64,000 nt of DNA from Parvularcula sp038749595. Its GTDB lineage: Bacteria > Pseudomonadota > Alphaproteobacteria > Caulobacterales > Parvularculaceae. Where the stretch lies: assembly GCA_038749595.1 (NCBI GenBank), contig JBCDHW010000006.1, forward strand, positions 124,001 through 188,000, written 5' to 3'. The notes under the pieces are model-generated. The model was not told where the DNA came from and searched no databases. It saw only the letters and a list, made by a program, of their open reading frames with translations. Made by a program: the position numbers and the translations under genes. This document shows positions 17,962 to 27,188 of the stretch, piece after piece (positions within the stretch are counted from its first letter, which is position 1; the number at the start of each line of letters is the position of its first letter).

Positions 17962-20493
17962 ATGAAATCTCTCTCGCTCGGCGCTTCTGCGCTTGCCATA
18001 ACCGCTGCCGCGCTCAATTCAGCCGCACACGCTCAAAACGACACCATCATCGTTACAGCAACCAAACGCGCCGAAAGTGCGCAAGATGTTCCGGTCACGG
18101 TCAATACGCTCGGCGAAGAGACGCTCGATCAACTGGGCGTTAGTGTGTTTACGGACTACCTTGTCCAGCTGCCTGGGGTCACCGCTGGCGGAGGTGGTCC
18201 TGGCCAAAACACCATTTACATTCGCGGGGTCGCATCGACGACACCAAATCTGACTACTGCAGGCGTCGCGGGCCTTGCGCCGAACGTTGCGTTCTATCTC
18301 GACGAGCAACCCCTCGCACAACCGGGTCGCAACCTCGATGTCTATGCAGCTGACCTCCAACGGGTCGAGGTTTTGCCCGGACCGCAAGGCACTCTATTCG
18401 GCGCCAGTTCCCAGGCCGGCACAGTTCGTCTGATCACGAACGAACCGAACCTCGACAGCGTGGAGGCGCGATTGGATGTTGCCACGGCCTTCACCGATGG
18501 CGGAGAAATGTCCAACAAGGTTGAGGCAGTGTTCAACCTTCCGGTATCGGACAAAATAGCGCTACGCGGCGTTCTCTACACTGATCGCCAGGGCGGGTTC
18601 ATCGACAATGTCGCTGGTTCGATTACGGCGCGCGATTCAGCCCGCTTTCGCTCTGCTGGGACCCCGCGCGCAAACGGCGTACCCGTCAGCGCGGGGCGCG
18701 CAGGCTTTCAGGCAAGTGCTGACCTCTCCAACGTGACCTTCCTTGAGGCGAATAATGCCGATCTCGTGGAGGAAGACTTCAACGACGTCACCTATACCGG
18801 CGGACGGATTTCAGCGCTGTTCGAAATCAACGACGACTGGCGTGTAAAAGTTGCACACGCACGCCAATCAATCGAAGCCGACGGCGTTTTCTTCGACGAT
18901 CCCGATCTCGACGACTACGAAATTCAACGGTTTGAAGAAGATGATGTCGAAGACAAATTTCACAACACGGCATGGACGCTTGAGGGACAGATCGGCGCGC
19001 TCCAGGCGCTCTATACTGGTGCGTACACAGATCGCACGACGGAGCAGAGGGTAGACTACACCGACTACCTCTTCGTTGGTCAGTACCTACCGTATTACAT
19101 ATGCGACGGATCCGTCACATATCCTGGCGCCGCGGGTCCCAGCGGCACATGTCAAGCACCGAACCTCTTCGTGTCGTCAAATACGGATACGGAAGTTACG
19201 ACTCACGAGTTGCGCTTCAACACACCGGATTCCCTCCGCCTCAAGGCGACTTTTGGCGCGTTTTATAGCAACCTTGAGCTGGCCGAACTGAATGATTTTA
19301 TCTATCCAGGATCGACCCAAGTGCTCGGTTTCAATGGCGAAACGGGATTCGCGCCCAACTTCCCCCTGACCAATACGGCAGTCACAGGCGCCATCAATAA
19401 CGCAAGCCCTGGCTATTTCTCTGACCCCGGACCATTCCCAGAAGGCGTGATCTTCCGAAACGATGTTCTGAGGACGGATGAACAGGTGGGCTTGTTCGGC
19501 GAAGCAACATATGACCTCGTCCCCGACCAGCTTGCAATTACATTCGGGGCCCGCTGGTATGACATTGAAGTCGACCTCGAAGGAAGCGCGAACTCATCGT
19601 TCTTCAACCTGGGGCAATCGGAAGACGCGCAGCGGGCTGGGACGAACATCTCAGCGCAGTTTGCGCCTGACAATGCGGTCGGTGCACCTGATAAGGCGGC
19701 CACGGACGGTGTGATCTATAAAGGAACCGTCACTTGGACGCCCACTTCAGATCTCCTCTTCTTTGCCACGTACTCTGAAGGCTTCCGCCCAGGTCTCCTT
19801 AACCGTCCGGGCGGCGCGGCGGGACCAAATGGCTTCACAGTCCCGTTTGCGGTCGACACGGACGAAATGCAAAATTACGAGCTCGGTTGGAAAATGGACC
19901 TGCTCGACAACCAACTTCGCTTCAATGGAAGCGTATTTTTCAACCAAATCGATGGCCTACAGACGACCATCTTTGACCCATCCATCACCAATCTCTTCTT
20001 TTCAGACAACGCCGCAAACGCAGAAGTCCGCGGCGTCGAAGGCGATGTAACGTGGTCGCCGAGCACAATACCTGGACTGTCCGTTGCAGGATCATTCTCC
20101 CTGCTCGACACTGAAGTCACGGACGTTCTCACACCAACCGGTGACGTTCTGAAGGGAAGCCCGCTCGCTTTTGCGCCAGAGGTTCAAGGGAATATCCGTC
20201 TGCGGTATGAATGGGAGGTCGCGAACGGAAAAGTAGCCCACGTCCAGCCGCAAATTGTCCACTCCGGTGAGGCGTTTACGGACATTATTGAGATCAACAA
20301 GACACAGCTCGATAGTTGGACGACCCTCGCGTTCCGAACTGGTCTTTCAACTGACAAATGGACGGCCGAACTCTTCGCAGACAACCTAACGAACGAGCGA
20401 GCAGAATTGAGCGGAAACTTTGTCTTCGACCGTGCGCGGATTACCGTACAACGTCCACGGACTATAGGGCTTAGGGTTTCCATCGTTTATTAG
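17962..20493 (+). CDS. TonB-dependent outer-membrane receptor (large, sulfotransferase-linked type)
   Basis: 843 aa. The ATG at 17962 gives a signal peptide (MKSLSLGASALAITAAALNS, cleaved after AHAQ); upstream codons from 17914 do not. A TonB box is apparent (DTIIVTATKR), followed by a plug domain (GQNTIYIRGVASTTP, VEVLPGPQGTLFGASSQAGTVRLIT) and a barrel ending RVSIVY. It is of the CirA/FhuA-like TBDR subtype that in sphingomonads and relatives often precedes a TPR-sulfotransferase, as here. Substrate unknown. Confidence 0.9.
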   Translation: MKSLSLGASALAITAAALNSAAHAQNDTIIVTATKRAESAQDVPVTVNTLGEETLDQLGVSVFTDYLVQLPGVTAGGGGPGQNTIYIRGVASTTPNLTTAGVAGLAPNVAFYLDEQPLAQPGRNLDVYAADLQRVEVLPGPQGTLFGASSQAGTVRLITNEPNLDSVEARLDVATAFTDGGEMSNKVEAVFNLPVSDKIALRGVLYTDRQGGFIDNVAGSITARDSARFRSAGTPRANGVPVSAGRAGFQASADLSNVTFLEANNADLVEEDFNDVTYTGGRISALFEINDDWRVKVAHARQSIEADGVFFDDPDLDDYEIQRFEEDDVEDKFHNTAWTLEGQIGALQALYTGAYTDRTTEQRVDYTDYLFVGQYLPYYICDGSVTYPGAAGPSGTCQAPNLFVSSNTDTEVTTHELRFNTPDSLRLKATFGAFYSNLELAELNDFIYPGSTQVLGFNGETGFAPNFPLTNTAVTGAINNASPGYFSDPGPFPEGVIFRNDVLRTDEQVGLFGEATYDLVPDQLAITFGARWYDIEVDLEGSANSSFFNLGQSEDAQRAGTNISAQFAPDNAVGAPDKAATDGVIYKGTVTWTPTSDLLFFATYSEGFRPGLLNRPGGAAGPNGFTVPFAVDTDEMQNYELGWKMDLLDNQLRFNGSVFFNQIDGLQTTIFDPSITNLFFSDNAANAEVRGVEGDVTWSPSTIPGLSVAGSFSLLDTEVTDVLTPTGDVLKGSPLAFAPEVQGNIRLRYEWEVANGKVAHVQPQIVHSGEAFTDIIEINKTQLDSWTTLAFRTGLSTDKWTAELFADNLTNERAELSGNFVFDRARITVQRPRTIGLRVSIVY

Positions 20494-20572
20494 CGTCTAA
20501 CGAGGGTGGAACCTAAGCAACGCACCTGACTTCGCGAAGGCAGTGCGTTTTGGCTGGAGTCGATGCTTCATC

Positions 20573-22561
20573 GTGACTGCACACGATCCGTACAGTGAAG
20601 ACATTCGCGCTGCGAAGAAACTCCTCAGAGAGGGGGATTTCAAACGCGCGCGTATCGCGGCGGACGGGGTTCTTTCGGCGGAACCGAATCATCAAGAAGC
20701 GCTGTATATCTGCGCTGTAGCAGCGCGTTACAGCGGCGACTTTCCGCAGGCGATGGAATTCCTGGACCGGTTAGTCGCACTGGCGCCAGAATATGCTCGC
20801 GCACACCAGGAACGCGGGCATTGCTATAAAACGACAGGTGCAACTGGCTTAGCACTCCAGGCTTATCAGTATGCCGCGCAACTGAACCCATCGCTTCTTG
20901 CGTCGCTCAAGGCGATCGTCCTCTTAAGTTCCCCAGGGAGCCACGAGCAGACCACAGCCAAAGCACAAGTGGCCAAACTTGAGAGCCTTCCCAAAGCCCT
21001 CGTTTCAGTCATCAATCATTTGGCGGAGGGAAGGATCCTTCAAGCCGAAGACGTCTGCCGAGCATTTCTCAAAAGTGAACCAACGCATACGGAAGGCATG
21101 CGTTTGCTCGCAGATATTGGTGTGCGCCTCAGCGTGCTCGACGACGCAGAGTTTCTTCTCGACACCGCATTGAAGCTTGCGCCAGATGACCCGGGCATCC
21201 AACTGGACTACATCAATGTCCTCCGTAAGCGACACAAATATGCAGAAGCGCATGAACAAGCCAAGCTTCTCAGTGACCGAGAACCAGAAAACCCGGTGTT
21301 CCTGTCCCACCTAGCGATCGAGTCCATGCACTTGGGTTTGTATGATGATGCGCTCCAACTCTTTGACAAAGTTCTGGAAAAGGCTCCTTCTGACCCAGCG
21401 ACACTGACGTCGAAAGGCCATGCGCTGAAGACTGCGGGCAGGCAGAACGAGGCGGTCGCGTGTTATGCCGACGCGATCGCAACAAACCCTTCGCATGCAG
21501 ACGCTTTCTATGCACTTGCCAATCTGAAAACCCATCGGTTCTCTGATGCTCAAATCGCCGAAATGGAACGTCAGCATACGCGATCAGGTCTACCACTCGG
21601 ACAAAAGATCCAATTCCACTTTGCTTTAGGCAAGGCTTACGAGGACCGCGAAAAGTTCGAAGAGAGCTTCAGTCATTATCGTGTCGGAAATGACCTTAAG
21701 GGGCATCAGACCCGTTACGACTCCACGCAAATGCTCCGCGAGTTTGAGGCGCAAATCGATTTCTTCACTGAAGACTTTTTCCGTACACACTGCGGGCCGG
21801 GCTGCGAAGCGCAGGATCCCATCTTCATTGTCGGCCTACCACGCTCCGGGTCGACATTACTGGAACAAATTCTCGCGTCACATAGCCAGGTCGACGGTAC
21901 GCTAGAGCTTCCGAATATCTTGTCACTAGCACACCGGCTTAGGTCGAACGGGCCAATATCGCAGGAAAGTGCGTACCCTGAGGTGTTAGGGGAGCTGGAT
22001 CGTGATCAGCTTACGGAGTTTGGCAAGACCTATCTCGAGGAAACCCGTATTCATCGAAGTGGGGCGCCTCGACTCATAGACAAAATGCCTAATAATTTCC
22101 GTCATATAGGGCTTATTCGGCTGATCCTGCCGAATGCGCGGATCATTGATGCACGGCGCGAGCCGATGGCTTGCTGTTTCTCCGGATACAAACAACTTTT
22201 TGCCGAGGGACAGGAATTCACCTACGCCCTCGACGATATCGGCGCCTATTACCAGGGCTATGTCCGTCTTATGGACCACTGGGATCGCGTGCTTCCGCAG
22301 CACGTTCTCCGTGTACACTATGAAGATGTTGTCGAGAACTTAGAGCATGAGGTGCGGCGGATTCTTGAATTTTGTGGCCTCCCATTCGAGCACCAGTGCC
22401 TCGAGTTCCACAAGACGAAGCGATCAGTACGGACCGCAAGTTCGGAACAAGTCCGCCAACCGATTTACGGCTCGGGGGTTGATCAGTGGCGAAACTATGA
22501 ACGGTTTCTCGCGCCGCTGAAGGAAGCGCTCGGACCAGCGCTTGAAGGGTATCGAAAATGA
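20573..22561 (+). CDS. TPR-repeat protein fused to a sulfotransferase domain
   Basis: About 662 aa. N-terminal half is tetratricopeptide repeats (ARIAADGVLSAEPNHQEAL, AKLLSDREPENPVFLSHLA, FDKVLEKAPSDPATLTSKG). From about residue 420 there is a sulfotransferase_3-type domain with the PAPS-binding loop IFIVGLPRSGSTLLEQILA and 3'-phosphate site DARREPMACCFSGY. It would sulfate a protein or small acceptor. The start is uncertain: GTG at 20573 or GTG at 20543. The stop overlaps the BCCT start (ATGA), so the two are translationally coupled. Confidence 0.88.
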   Translation: MTAHDPYSEDIRAAKKLLREGDFKRARIAADGVLSAEPNHQEALYICAVAARYSGDFPQAMEFLDRLVALAPEYARAHQERGHCYKTTGATGLALQAYQYAAQLNPSLLASLKAIVLLSSPGSHEQTTAKAQVAKLESLPKALVSVINHLAEGRILQAEDVCRAFLKSEPTHTEGMRLLADIGVRLSVLDDAEFLLDTALKLAPDDPGIQLDYINVLRKRHKYAEAHEQAKLLSDREPENPVFLSHLAIESMHLGLYDDALQLFDKVLEKAPSDPATLTSKGHALKTAGRQNEAVACYADAIATNPSHADAFYALANLKTHRFSDAQIAEMERQHTRSGLPLGQKIQFHFALGKAYEDREKFEESFSHYRVGNDLKGHQTRYDSTQMLREFEAQIDFFTEDFFRTHCGPGCEAQDPIFIVGLPRSGSTLLEQILASHSQVDGTLELPNILSLAHRLRSNGPISQESAYPEVLGELDRDQLTEFGKTYLEETRIHRSGAPRLIDKMPNNFRHIGLIRLILPNARIIDARREPMACCFSGYKQLFAEGQEFTYALDDIGAYYQGYVRLMDHWDRVLPQHVLRVHYEDVVENLEHEVRRILEFCGLPFEHQCLEFHKTKRSVRTASSEQVRQPIYGSGVDQWRNYERFLAPLKEALGPALEGYRK

Positions 22562-24174
22562 CCGCAGACAGGCGTGGACGTGTGCAAGCGGGGGATGATC
22601 CGTATGAAACGTCCTACAAGACGGGGCAAGACAACGTTCAAATTCTGGGAATGGACCTCCATAACCCTGTATTTTTCATCAGTGCTCTGTCGATCTTAGC
22701 TTTCGCGATTGGTACACTGTCATTTCCTGACGAGGCGCAGACCATTCTCCTCGGAGCGCGTGACTGGACACTCGATAACGCAGATTGGTTTTTTGTCATT
22801 GCGACCAATCTGATCTTCTTGTTCTGTGCACTGATTGCGCTGTCGCCGTTTGGTGCGATCAGGCTCGGCGGAGCAAATGCCAGGCCCGATTTTTCCGTAA
22901 AGTCTTGGCTTGCCATGCTTTTTTCCGCGGGAGTTGGGATTGGCTTGATGTTCTACGGCGCTGCCGAACCACTCGCCTATTATACAAACTGGTTCGGCAC
23001 GCCGCTCAACGCAACGCCGCTTACGGACGAAGCAGAAGCCCTCGCGTACAGCGCGACGATCTTTCATTGGGGCGTCACACCCTGGGCGATCTATGCAATC
23101 ATGGGCCTAGCGCTGGCGTTTTTCTCCTTCAACAAAGGCCTTCCCCTGACGATAAGGTCAACCTTTTACCCGCTTTTGGGCGAGCGGGTTTGGAGCTGGC
23201 CCGGACACGGCATCGATCTGCTCGCAGTGGTCGCGACGCTGTTCGGTCTCGCAACGTCGTTAGGTCTGGGGGCGCGGCAAGCTGCGGCTGGATTGGAATT
23301 TCTATTTGGCATCGACGGGGGGCTCGGTACACAGATCGTATTCATTTGCGGGATCACCGCCCTTGCAATTGTTTCAGTCGTACGCGGATTAGACGGCGGT
23401 GTGAAAGTCTTAAGCAATCTCAACATCGCGTTGGCTGTTCTGTTTCTCACCTTTGTCATCGTCAGTGGGCCAACGCAGGCGATCGTCAAGCAGATCATTC
23501 CAAATGCCTCCGCCTATGTCACCGACACGTTCCGCCTCTCGAACTGGATCGGACGAGAAGACACTGAGTGGTTCCACGGCTGGACAATCTTCTACTGGGC
23601 GTGGTGGGTTTCTTGGTCACCCTTTGTCGGGATGTTCATTGCACGGATATCACGAGGACGGACGATTCGGCAGTTCGTAGCCGCTGTTCTCATTGTACCA
23701 TTAGGCGTTACGATTCTGTGGTTTACAGCGTTTGGAGTGACAGCGATCGAGCAGGCGAAGAGCGGTGTTGAGCCCCTCTCGTCGGGAATTTCCGATGTCT
23801 CGCTCGTCCTTTTCCAAATGTTAGCGCACCTGCCGTTCGGCGAATTTGCATCTCTGATCGCCGTTGTCCTGCTGGTCATCTTTTTCGTGACATCTTCAGA
23901 CTCCGGATCGTTGGTGATCGACAGCATCACTGCCGGCGGCAAGCTGCATGCGCCAGTCGGACAACGCATTTTCTGGGCGTCGATGGAAGGGCTGGTGGCG
24001 ATCGTCTTGCTTGTCGGCGGGGGTTCTGCGGCACTTAATGCGCTCCAGGCCGGCGCCATCACGGCGGGCTTACCCTTCACGCTTGTTCTATTGGTGTGCT
24101 GCGTAAGTTTGTTCCGTGGGCTGAGCCAAGAGAAGGTGCAAGCGACAACGACCAGGGCGCCCGCTAACGGGTAA
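22558..24174 (+). CDS. BCCT-family transporter (betaine/carnitine/choline type)
   Basis: 538 aa, about 12 helices. BCCT signatures: FSAGVGIGLMFYGAAEPL, FHWGVTPWAIYAIMG, and the core WTIFYWAWWVSWSPFVGMFI ARISRGRTIR. The family imports quaternary-ammonium or related compatible solutes, usually with Na+, which would suit a host with an NQR sodium pump. The long C-terminal osmosensing tail of BetP is absent. Coupled to the sulfotransferase gene. The exact substrate cannot be read from sequence. Confidence 0.93.
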   Translation: MTADRRGRVQAGDDPYETSYKTGQDNVQILGMDLHNPVFFISALSILAFAIGTLSFPDEAQTILLGARDWTLDNADWFFVIATNLIFLFCALIALSPFGAIRLGGANARPDFSVKSWLAMLFSAGVGIGLMFYGAAEPLAYYTNWFGTPLNATPLTDEAEALAYSATIFHWGVTPWAIYAIMGLALAFFSFNKGLPLTIRSTFYPLLGERVWSWPGHGIDLLAVVATLFGLATSLGLGARQAAAGLEFLFGIDGGLGTQIVFICGITALAIVSVVRGLDGGVKVLSNLNIALAVLFLTFVIVSGPTQAIVKQIIPNASAYVTDTFRLSNWIGREDTEWFHGWTIFYWAWWVSWSPFVGMFIARISRGRTIRQFVAAVLIVPLGVTILWFTAFGVTAIEQAKSGVEPLSSGISDVSLVLFQMLAHLPFGEFASLIAVVLLVIFFVTSSDSGSLVIDSITAGGKLHAPVGQRIFWASMEGLVAIVLLVGGGSAALNALQAGAITAGLPFTLVLLVCCVSLFRGLSQEKVQATTTRAPANG

Positions 24175-24196
24175 CATCGCCCTACGGATGAGAAAC

Positions 24197-24230
24197 GGGC
24201 TGCCGCCAGGGGACACTTTGGCGACAGCCC
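24197..24230 (+). terminator. Hairpin after the BCCT gene
   Basis: GGGCTGCCGCCA / TGGCGACAGCCC forms a 12-bp stem with one mismatch and a 10-nt loop, 22 bp after the BCCT stop. It sits between convergent genes and may also serve the VPLPA-CTERM gene on the other strand. Confidence 0.5.
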
Positions 24231-24321
24231 TACACAAGCACGGCAGCGTCAGGGGCCACCTGCTCGAGTGCGGTTACACGCAACTGACGGAGTCAGCTCC
24301 ATATAACCGTCTGTGCACGGC

Positions 24322-24954
24322 TTATGCTGCGCGCCGTTTCGAAGCGAATGCAGCAAGGCCACCGGCCATCAACAGTCCCGCAGCAGGAAGCGGCACGGGC
24401 GATGGATCGGTAACCGCGAAGCCGAACGTTGCGCCGGCGAGAGACGGCGCATCAAAAATGTCGGTCAGTACGCCGCCAGCTGCGGTTGAAATGAGCAGCT
24501 CGATGGACAGATCGTCGATCGCGCCGAATGGATCGGAGCTTGGCGAAAGCGCGGGAAGCGAGAACGTGAAGATCGGCGCCTGACTGATCAAGCTGACGCC
24601 GGTTCCGACCACATCTCCGCGGATTTCAGTCCCGACGGTGTCGATCGTGAAATTGCTGAGCTCGACGAAGACGGACGAGTCGGCAACCGCTTCGAGGCGC
24701 ACGCCGCCGGAGTGGGTGATCTCCGAAGAGAAATCGTCGTTCAAGAATCCGCCAGTAATGTCGAACGCGAACACCGCATTGCCGTTGGCATTCACGCTGA
24801 CCCCTGCACCGCCAATTGGAGAGCCTGCGAGGCCAATACTTCCGAGGTCGGCAGTCACCTCAACAGAGGTTACACCGCCCGCGATCGTGTTGGCATGGCC
24901 AGCGCCCCCAAACATCAGCACCGCACTGACTGCTGCTGTCACTAGTCGTTTCAT
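24322..24954 (-). CDS. VPLPA-CTERM sorting-domain protein
   Basis: 210 aa exported protein: signal peptide MKRLVTAAVSAVLMFGGAGHA, a Gly/Ser/Val-rich beta-type body with few charged residues, and a C-terminal VPLPAAGLLMAGGLAAFASK RRAA tripartite sorting signal (motif, helix, basic tail). Such proteins are processed by an exosortase, not found in this window. Stands alone, convergent with the BCCT gene. Confidence 0.85.
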   Translation of the reverse strand: MKRLVTAAVSAVLMFGGAGHANTIAGGVTSVEVTADLGSIGLAGSPIGGAGVSVNANGNAVFAFDITGGFLNDDFSSEITHSGGVRLEAVADSSVFVELSNFTIDTVGTEIRGDVVGTGVSLISQAPIFTFSLPALSPSSDPFGAIDDLSIELLISTAAGGVLTDIFDAPSLAGATFGFAVTDPSPVPLPAAGLLMAGGLAAFASKRRAA

Positions 24955-25324
24955 TGAGTTCTCCCAACTTTCCAGGGTTGAGTCCGCATTATTACGGACA
25001 ACTCAACAACGAGGAGCCGAAGCAATTATTCCCTCTCCGGTGGCATTTTCTTAACCAAGCCCGGCGCCGACCGTTGAGCCCCCAATCTATGGGGTCGTTT
25101 CAGGCGAGATCGCGCCATCTCCGCTCACTGAAGAGCGAAACAGTCTGCTTTTGGAAGAGCCTGCGGGCGCTGTCGACTAAGACGCTGAGTCCGCGGGCCG
25201 CACTTTTGCGGCGCCTCTCGGGCTCCGGACGATTCACGAGACGCGGCGTGCTTTCACGCGAGGGCTCCGTGCGCTCGGCTAAGCGCTTACTCGTTTAACG
25301 CAAAGACCCGCGGGCCACTCGCCG
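24955..25324. other. Intergenic region without a supportable gene
   Basis: 370 bp between the start of the VPLPA-CTERM gene and the end of the subtilase gene. It must contain the former's promoter. Open frames here have no ribosome site and an Arg/Ser-rich, noncoding-like composition. Confidence 0.5.
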
Positions 25325-26572
25325 TTATTCGTCTGCCAACGCGATACGCTCGGGCCGTGCGACGACGAGGACGCCTTCGCCGTACATGGGATCACGGCCG
25401 GGTTCGCCGACGTCAATCGTCGTCTCGGCCAAGATCGTCCGTGCACGGCTGGGTGAGAGAGAGCCTGCGCTGCGGGATGCGAGGTACGCAGCAACCACCG
25501 GAGACGCGAAAGACGTACCGGATACGGATCGTGCGTTGTTGTCTTCGGCGACATTGACGCCCAGCGCCGCCACATCAACCGCAGCGCCAGTGTTGGCACG
25601 GCGATAGAGCGCGAAGTTGTCATCCACAGCCGTGACGGCGACGACGTTGGTGTAGGCGGCAGGATAGCGCGGCGCACGGTGGTTTCCATCGTTCCCGACC
25701 GACGCAACGAAGAGGTGCCCGCGCTCGGTTGCGCGAGAAATCGCCGCCTCAACAATCGCGTTCGAAGGCCCGGCCAGGCTGATGTTCACAACCTTGACCC
25801 CCTCACCGACAAGCCAATCGACCGCGGCAACGATGGCCTCAGCCGCTGCGATGTCACGGTTGCCGCAGAAAACATCAGCGACGACAAGACGCTCCGCACC
25901 CGACTGGGCCGCGATGTGCGCCACGAGGGAACCGTGATCTTGGGGCGTCACCTCTCCCTTATCAGCGAAGCACTTCTGAACGAGGGCACCATTGGTACGT
26001 AAACGGAGCGCTTCGGGATCGGCGCCAGTGTCGATGAGCCCGATCTCACCCGCTTTTTTCGACGGTGCGCGGTCGCTGAACACGAGCGGCCCTTGAACAT
26101 CACCGCTCCGCATAAAGAGCGCATTGGGCGCGACAACCGCGTCGCGGTCCACCTGCGCGATCCGGCGAAGGCCACGCCGGAGGTTGAGTCCTTTCGGCGC
26201 GCGGAGAACATCGATGGACAGATCAAGCTGATCGAACGACCGGCGCTGTTTCAGGGTCCAACCTTCCGAGGCCAGCTGGGTCAACGTCTTCGGCGCCAAC
26301 CCCATCGCCAAGACCTCTCCTCGGCGCGCATAGACGGGGGCGGACAGACTTCCGAGCCGCTCAACGCCCATCGCCATGCGCTCGTCAAACATCCCCATAC
26401 GGTGCATATGGAGAGCCTCGCGATGCGCCCGGTGCGACATCATGGCGTGGTGCATATGTTCGAGATGGGCCGTCCGCTCCGCCGCCGTATGGTGGTGAAG
26501 CCCCTGGGCGTGACCAACACCGCACATCGCAAGGGCGCCGGCAACAAACTGAATGCGAAGAGATTTTTTCAT
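25325..26572 (-). CDS. Exported S8 (subtilisin-like) serine protease with His/Met-rich N-terminus
   Basis: 415 aa. Signal peptide MKKSLRIQFVAGALAMCGVG HAQ; then residues 25-61 are strikingly rich in His and Met (about 13 His, 6 Met); then a subtilase domain with Asp181 (GLIDTGAD), His213 (QDHGSLVAH), oxyanion Asn294 (SVGNDGN) and nucleophile Ser354 (SGTSFASP). The catalytic triad is complete. The ATG at 26572 has GAGGGG upstream. It is divergent from an ECF sigma/anti-sigma pair across about 110 bp, so it probably belongs to that regulon. Confidence 0.9.
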   Translation of the reverse strand: MKKSLRIQFVAGALAMCGVGHAQGLHHHTAAERTAHLEHMHHAMMSHRAHREALHMHRMGMFDERMAMGVERLGSLSAPVYARRGEVLAMGLAPKTLTQLASEGWTLKQRRSFDQLDLSIDVLRAPKGLNLRRGLRRIAQVDRDAVVAPNALFMRSGDVQGPLVFSDRAPSKKAGEIGLIDTGADPEALRLRTNGALVQKCFADKGEVTPQDHGSLVAHIAAQSGAERLVVADVFCGNRDIAAAEAIVAAVDWLVGEGVKVVNISLAGPSNAIVEAAISRATERGHLFVASVGNDGNHRAPRYPAAYTNVVAVTAVDDNFALYRRANTGAAVDVAALGVNVAEDNNARSVSGTSFASPVVAAYLASRSAGSLSPSRARTILAETTIDVGEPGRDPMYGEGVLVVARPERIALADE

Positions 26573-26684
26573 TTGGAAAGACCCCTCGTTCAAAAGCCGC
26601 CTTACCATAGATCACTCTTTTATCCCGTCCATGGAATATTTCCGTGAGCGCAAACGTAGTGATCGCGGAAGGCACGAGGTTTCT

Positions 26685-27188
26685 TTGAACGCCAAGCACC
26701 GCCAGATGATCGATGCGATCCCGAAGTTGCGGCGCTTTGCGTACGCACTCACGGGTGCGCCTGGCGATGCCGACGATTTGGTGCAGGAGACGATCGAAAA
26801 AGCGCTCCGGCGTCTTTCAACGTATAAGGAAGGTTCTGCAATGCAAAGCTGGCTGTTCAAGATTATGCAGAACACATTCATCGACTCGCAACGGGCGCGC
26901 CAGCGTCGGCCCGAGCATGTCAGCATCGATGAAACGGGCGCAACGTTCGCGGACATGAAACAGGGCGCCAGCGAAGATGCGGTCTTTCTCAAACAGGTCC
27001 GTACGGCGATTTCTGGGCTGCCCGAGGGCCAACGCATCGTTGTGGCGCACGTTCTGATCGCTGGTCACACCTACAAAGAGGCCGCGGAGTTGCTGGATCT
27101 TCCCGTGGGAACAGTGATGAGCCGGTTGAACCGTGCACGGCGTACTTTGCAGACACAGCTCCTCGGTGGAGAGAACAGCTATGTCTGA
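26685..27188 (+). CDS. ECF-family RNA polymerase sigma factor
   Basis: 167 aa. Region 2 is LRRFAYALTGAPGDADDLVQETIEKAL with SWLFKIMQNTFIDSQRAR; region 4 is GLPEGQRIVVAHVLIAGHTYKEAAELL DLPVGTVMSRLNRARR. I prefer the TTG at 26685 (GAGG 5 nt upstream), which gives the usual ECF length; an ATG at 26631 would add 18 residues without a ribosome site. The last 8 bp overlap the anti-sigma gene, the normal arrangement for a sigma and its inhibitor. Confidence 0.9.
   Translation: MNAKHRQMIDAIPKLRRFAYALTGAPGDADDLVQETIEKALRRLSTYKEGSAMQSWLFKIMQNTFIDSQRARQRRPEHVSIDETGATFADMKQGASEDAVFLKQVRTAISGLPEGQRIVVAHVLIAGHTYKEAAELLDLPVGTVMSRLNRARRTLQTQLLGGENSYV

Noticed and set aside
22785..23567. Open frame of 260 codons within the BCCT gene
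   Set aside because: Shadow frame of an unmistakable transporter.
24954..25298. Plus-strand frame in the 24955-25324 gap
   Set aside because: Ser/Arg/Leu-rich, no ribosome site, overlaps the promoter of the VPLPA-CTERM gene.
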